From contig JAKECL010000092.1 of assembly GCA_030460725.1 (NCBI GenBank), positions 1 to 7,051 of the forward strand: 7,051 nucleotides of DNA, read 5' to 3'. How positions within the stretch are numbered: the first letter of the stretch is position 1; each line of letters starts with the position of its first letter. The DNA comes from Propionibacterium sp. Its GTDB lineage: Bacteria; Actinomycetota; Actinomycetes; Actinomycetales; Actinomycetaceae. Positions 5,151 to 7,051 of this stretch are shown piece after piece. The notes under the pieces were generated by a model. That model ran no database searches. It was not told the origin of the DNA and saw only the letters and a list, made by a program, of their open reading frames with translations. The translations under genes and the position numbers were made by a program.

Positions 5151-6065
5151 ATGACGAAACCGAGGATCACGCTGGTCACATCGGCAGAGATGCCGAACCT
5201 GTACAAGGACGAGGCGGGACTGCTGGATGCGCTCGCGGACCGCGGGGCCGATCCTCGGATCGCGATCTGGAACGACCCGGCCGAGGACTGGTCCCAGGCG
5301 GGTGTGTGCGTGGTGCGCACGGTGTCGGACTACGCAAGCGACCGCGCAGCGTTCCTGAAGTGGGCGAACTCCATCCCGCGCCTGCTCAACCGCGCGGACA
5401 TCCTGGCGTGGAACTCCGACAAGCACTACATGATCGACCTGGCCAAGCGTGGTCTGCCCGTCATTCCCACCACCTGGCTGGAGCCCGACCAGCACCTGTC
5501 CAAGCAGCAGGTCCACTCGCGCTTCCCCGCGATGGGCGACTTCGTCGTCAAGCCAGCAGTCTCTTCGGGTCTGCGTGACATCGGCCGCTACACCGCCAAT
5601 GACACCGGGCAGCGTCAGCTGGCGATCCTGCAGGCCACGGCCGAGCTGCGCGAGGGACGCTCCGTCATGGTCCAGCGCTACATGGAGGAGATCGATCTGC
5701 ACGGGGAGATCTCCCTGGTCTTCTTCAATGGCCTGGTCTCCCATTCGGTGGAGAAGCGCGCCATGCTGCACCCTGCGACCCTGACCGAGGACTCCGTCCA
5801 CGAGGCGGTGGTCACGGCCCAGCAGGCCACCGAGGAGCAGTGGAAGTGGGGGGAGCAGATCCGCTCGATCCTCCACTCCTACGTGCGCGAACGCCTGGGA
5901 CGCGACGAGCAGTTCCTCTTCAACCGCGTGGACCTGGTGCCCGACGGAAAGGGGTCCTTCATGGTCATGGAGATCTCCATGGTCGACGCCGACCTCTACC
6001 TGGCCTCGACGCCGGAGGCGCTGGGCAACTTCGCCGACGCGATCACGGTGCGTGCCTTCTGGTGA
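5151..6065 (+). CDS. ATP-grasp domain enzyme, DcsG-like family, substrate unknown
   Basis: This 304-residue protein looks like a single-domain ATP-grasp ligase of the RimK/glutathione-synthetase type. It recalls the family that includes the D-cycloserine biosynthesis ligase DcsG and many uncharacterised homologues. An N-terminal LVTSAEMP strand (8-15) is followed by the IWNDPAEDW segment (39-47) and VVRTVSDY (54-61), which matches the family's R-S-x-DY pattern. NSDK (88-91) and VVKPAVSSG (132-140, K134) supply the ATP lysines and glycine/serine loop. MVQRYMEEID (173-182) and GEISLVFFNG (185-194) follow. RVDLV (259-263) and MEISMVDADLYL (273-284) hold likely metal ligands D261 and E274. The family resemblance is from memory. 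The product cannot be deduced: these enzymes typically join a carboxylate to an amine through an acyl phosphate. It lies 129 nt after ddl with its own promoter-like box, and may be transcribed on into the metallopeptidase gene. Confidence 0.82.
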   Translation: MTKPRITLVTSAEMPNLYKDEAGLLDALADRGADPRIAIWNDPAEDWSQAGVCVVRTVSDYASDRAAFLKWANSIPRLLNRADILAWNSDKHYMIDLAKRGLPVIPTTWLEPDQHLSKQQVHSRFPAMGDFVVKPAVSSGLRDIGRYTANDTGQRQLAILQATAELREGRSVMVQRYMEEIDLHGEISLVFFNGLVSHSVEKRAMLHPATLTEDSVHEAVVTAQQATEEQWKWGEQIRSILHSYVRERLGRDEQFLFNRVDLVPDGKGSFMVMEISMVDADLYLASTPEALGNFADAITVRAFW

Positions 6066-6144
6066 GTGGCGGGAATGGTCCTGCCTCCCGACGTGCGCGA
6101 GGTGCGTGACCGTGGTGGGGTGCGCGACAGCTCGGGTCTGTGGC

Positions 6145-6153
6145 GAGGGGGGA
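6145..6153 (+). promoter_or_regulatory. Shine-Dalgarno site of the metallopeptidase gene
   Basis: The purine run GAGGGGGGA ends 7 nt before the ATG at 6161. It favours that start over an in-frame GTG at 6140, which lies upstream of the run. No TANNNT box is placed as it is for the preceding genes, so this gene may be read from the upstream transcript. Confidence 0.65.
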
Positions 6154-6160
6154 CGTTGAC

Positions 6161-6511
6161 ATGCCCGTGGAGGTGAGCCGGGAGGACTTCGAGGAACTCG
6201 TCGACCAGGCGTTGGAGTCCGTGCCGCAGGAGTTCTGGGACCTCGTCGACAATGTCGCCGTCATCGTCGAGGACGATCCGCCTGCCGACCAACCCGGACT
6301 GCTCGGCCTCTACGAGGGCGTCCCCCTGACGGAACGCGGGGACTATGCCGGGGCCCTGCCTGACCGTGTGTTCATCTACCGCAATCCCACCCTTGCGATC
6401 TGTGAGACCGTGGACGAGGTGGCGGAGGAGGTCCAGATCACGGTGGTGCACGAGATCGGCCACTTCTTCGGCATCGACGACGACAGACTGCACGAGTTGG
6501 GGTGGGCGTGA
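6161..6511 (+). CDS. Metallopeptidase family protein (minimal zincin, DUF1025 type)
   Basis: This small protein (116 residues) matches the minimal gluzincin/metzincin-like family (Zincin_1, formerly DUF1025) that is common in actinobacteria. The zinc site is HEIGHFFGIDD at 97-107, giving H97, E98, H101 and a third ligand in the extended H-E-x-x-H-x-x-G-x-x-D pattern (D107). The N-terminus (SREDFEELVDQAL, then VPQEFWDLVDNVAVIVEDDPP to about 41) and the middle LLGLYEGVPLTER segment are characteristic of the family. No signal peptide or membrane segment is present, so it should be cytoplasmic. Its physiological substrate is not established. It lies 95 nt after the ATP-grasp gene on the same strand without a clear terminator between them, so co-transcription is possible but there is no evidence of a shared function. 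Confidence 0.9.
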   Translation: MPVEVSREDFEELVDQALESVPQEFWDLVDNVAVIVEDDPPADQPGLLGLYEGVPLTERGDYAGALPDRVFIYRNPTLAICETVDEVAEEVQITVVHEIGHFFGIDDDRLHELGWA

Positions 6512-6573
6512 GGCGACTGAGGCTCTGAGGCTGAGTGAGGGCGTGCGCGCTGCGCCCCGGGGAGCGGGGGAGA

Positions 6574-6597
6574 GAGCCTGGTTGCACCCCAGCGCTC
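6574..6597 (+). terminator. Candidate terminator after the metallopeptidase gene
   Basis: GAGCCTGG (6574-6581) pairs with CCAG-GCTC (6589-6597, one bulged C) around a 7-nt loop, and the sequence then reads AGATTT. The stem is good but the T run is only three bases. A second, shorter inverted repeat (GGGCG at 6539-6543 with CGCCC at 6553-6557) precedes it. Confidence 0.45.
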
Positions 6598-6762
6598 AGA
6601 TTTCCCTGCTGCGGTCCAGGTCGGAAGCATCGGCGCAGGTGAAGGTCTCACCCCGGGAGAGGCGCGGGAGACTGGGGGGCAGGTGCTTGGCCTCACGGCG
6701 CGGAGTGGCGCACACCATCCTGTGTCAGGTCTCGTGATTTCGTCGCTGCGTGGGCGTCCTGC
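6598..6762. other. Non-coding stretch between the metallopeptidase gene and tRNA-His
   Basis: I see no gene here. It holds only a weak inverted repeat (GGTGA at 6638-6642 with TCACC at 6648-6652). The minus-strand open frame through it overlaps the metallopeptidase gene and resembles nothing known. Confidence 0.55.
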
Positions 6763-6768
6763 TAGAGT
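6763..6768 (+). promoter_or_regulatory. Putative -10 box (TAGAGT) for tRNA-His
   Basis: TAGAGT lies 34 nt before the tRNA 5' end, predicting a start near 6775 and a short 5' leader that RNase P would remove. That leader contains a small stem-loop, CCGC/GCGG at 6783-6793. The -35 region is weak (TTTCGT around 6738). Confidence 0.5.
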
Positions 6769-6802
6769 TGTCATCCGTTGAGCCGCGAAGCGGAGCGACG
6801 AT

Positions 6803-6879
6803 GGTGGCTGTAGTTCAGCTGGTAGAGCACCTGGTTGTGGTCCAGGATGTCGCGGGTTCGAGTCCCGTCAGCCACCCCA
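6803..6879 (+). tRNA. tRNA-His, anticodon GTG
   Basis: The cloverleaf is complete. The acceptor arm GTGGCTG (6804-6810) pairs with CAGCCAC (6869-6875). The anticodon stem CCTGG/CCAGG (6830-6834, 6842-6846) encloses a loop with anticodon GTG at 6837-6839. The T arm is GCGGG-TTCGAGT-CCCGT (6852-6868), including one G-T wobble. The extra 5' G (G-1) at 6803 opposite C73 at 6876, a histidine tRNA identity element, is encoded, and CCA is encoded at 6877-6879. A -10-like box precedes the gene and an intrinsic terminator follows, so it appears to be a single-gene unit. Confidence 0.97.
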
Positions 6880-7051
6880 GATGGGTCAGGTTTGAACTTT
6901 CGACCAAGGGACCAGCCTTGGAGGATGTTCGGGTCTGGCCCTTTTTGCGTGTCCCGGTTGTCTCTGCCCCGGTGGCTGCGGCGCGGGCTTGGTCGGCCCA
7001 GGTGAGGGCGTCGGCCTGGAGGTCGGGGTTGGACAGTCCGTCGTAGGGCGT
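6815..7051 (-). CDS. Possible 3' part of an unidentified minus-strand gene (right-truncated)
   Basis: On the minus strand a frame enters from the right edge and stays open for 78 codons, to a TGA at 6815-6817 inside the antisense of tRNA-His. From the edge to about 6941 its codons look genuine: by hand count about 30 of 37 third positions are G or C, and the peptide is plausible (YDGLSNPDLQADALTWADQA near its start). Beyond that it crosses the terminator and the tRNA, where coding is doubtful, so a real gene may be degraded or the open frame may be chance. I recognise no family. It might be the end of a gene in an element inserted next to the tRNA, but nothing in the visible sequence proves that. 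Confidence 0.3.
   Translation of the reverse strand, partial: TPYDGLSNPDLQADALTWADQARAAATGAETTGTRKKGQTRTSSKAGPLVESSNLTHLGWLTGLEPATSWTTTRCSTS
6906..6946 (+). terminator. Intrinsic terminator after tRNA-His
   Basis: AAGGG-CCAG (6906-6915, one bulged A) pairs with CTGGCCCTT (6935-6943), and the stem runs into a TTTTT tract (6942-6946), the only such T run in the window. It starts 27 nt after the tRNA CCA. An alternative stem, CCAAGG (6904-6909) with CCTTGG (6916-6921), overlaps the 5' arm and would compete with it. Confidence 0.72.

Noticed and set aside
3459..5876. An 805-codon open frame on the minus strand, antisense to ddl and the ATP-grasp gene
   Set aside because: It lies opposite two clearly identified genes, and its translation is Gly/Arg/His/Leu-rich with no recognisable domain. 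Long antisense open frames are expected in such GC-rich coding DNA.
6140..6160. GTG start for the metallopeptidase gene
   Set aside because: It is upstream of the GAGGGGGGA ribosome site, which is correctly spaced for the ATG at 6161, and family members start near the S-R-x-x-F segment.
6750..7046. A 98-codon plus-strand open frame across tRNA-His
   Set aside because: Its core (VVQLVEHLVVVQDVAGSS) is simply the translated tRNA, a well-known kind of false gene call.
1..7051. CRISPR array, insertion sequence, toxin-antitoxin or defence genes
   Set aside because: No repeat-spacer pattern, transposase, terminal repeats or defence-type domains were seen. The identified genes are metabolic and housekeeping.

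Overview
This is a GC-rich bacterial segment with actinobacterial character. The signs are strong G/C bias at third codon positions, GTG starts, TANNNT-type -10 boxes, several genes apparently read from leaderless mRNAs, an AMIN-like lipoprotein of the actinobacterial type, and a gpsA-ddl order familiar from Actinobacteria. An Actinomyces-like host is plausible, but I cannot fix the genus from sequence alone.

Layout, left to right. The window opens inside the C-terminal half of a diacylglycerol-kinase-family lipid kinase (+, cut by the left edge). Then comes plsC (+, GTG start at 720). A convergent AMIN-like-domain lipoprotein (-, 1695-2396) follows, with hairpins in the 180-nt gap between the two stops. 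A 234-nt divergent region holds the lipoprotein promoter and the gpsA promoter. Next are gpsA (+, 2631-3650), ddl (+, 3882-5021), an ATP-grasp enzyme resembling the DcsG-type family (+, 5151-6065) and a minimal zincin metallopeptidase (+, 6161-6511). After a non-coding gap comes tRNA-His(GTG) with encoded G-1 and CCA (6803-6879), then a good intrinsic terminator. The last ~100 nt look coding on the minus strand and may be the 3' part of a gene cut by the right edge.

Functionally the left and middle parts concern envelope precursors. GpsA makes sn-glycerol-3-phosphate. PlsC converts lysophosphatidate to phosphatidate. The lipid kinase family typically returns diacylglycerol, or a related lipid, to the phosphorylated pool. 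Ddl makes D-Ala-D-Ala for peptidoglycan. The ATP-grasp protein after ddl has no assignable substrate and is the main functional unknown.

Most of the window is ordinary core chromosome. The items most worth a second look are the ATP-grasp gene beside ddl, the run of four genes with a TANNNT box 6-8 nt before the start codon, the alternative hairpins after tRNA-His, and the unexplained minus-strand reading frame at the right edge. I see no CRISPR array, insertion sequence, toxin-antitoxin pair or clear defence system.
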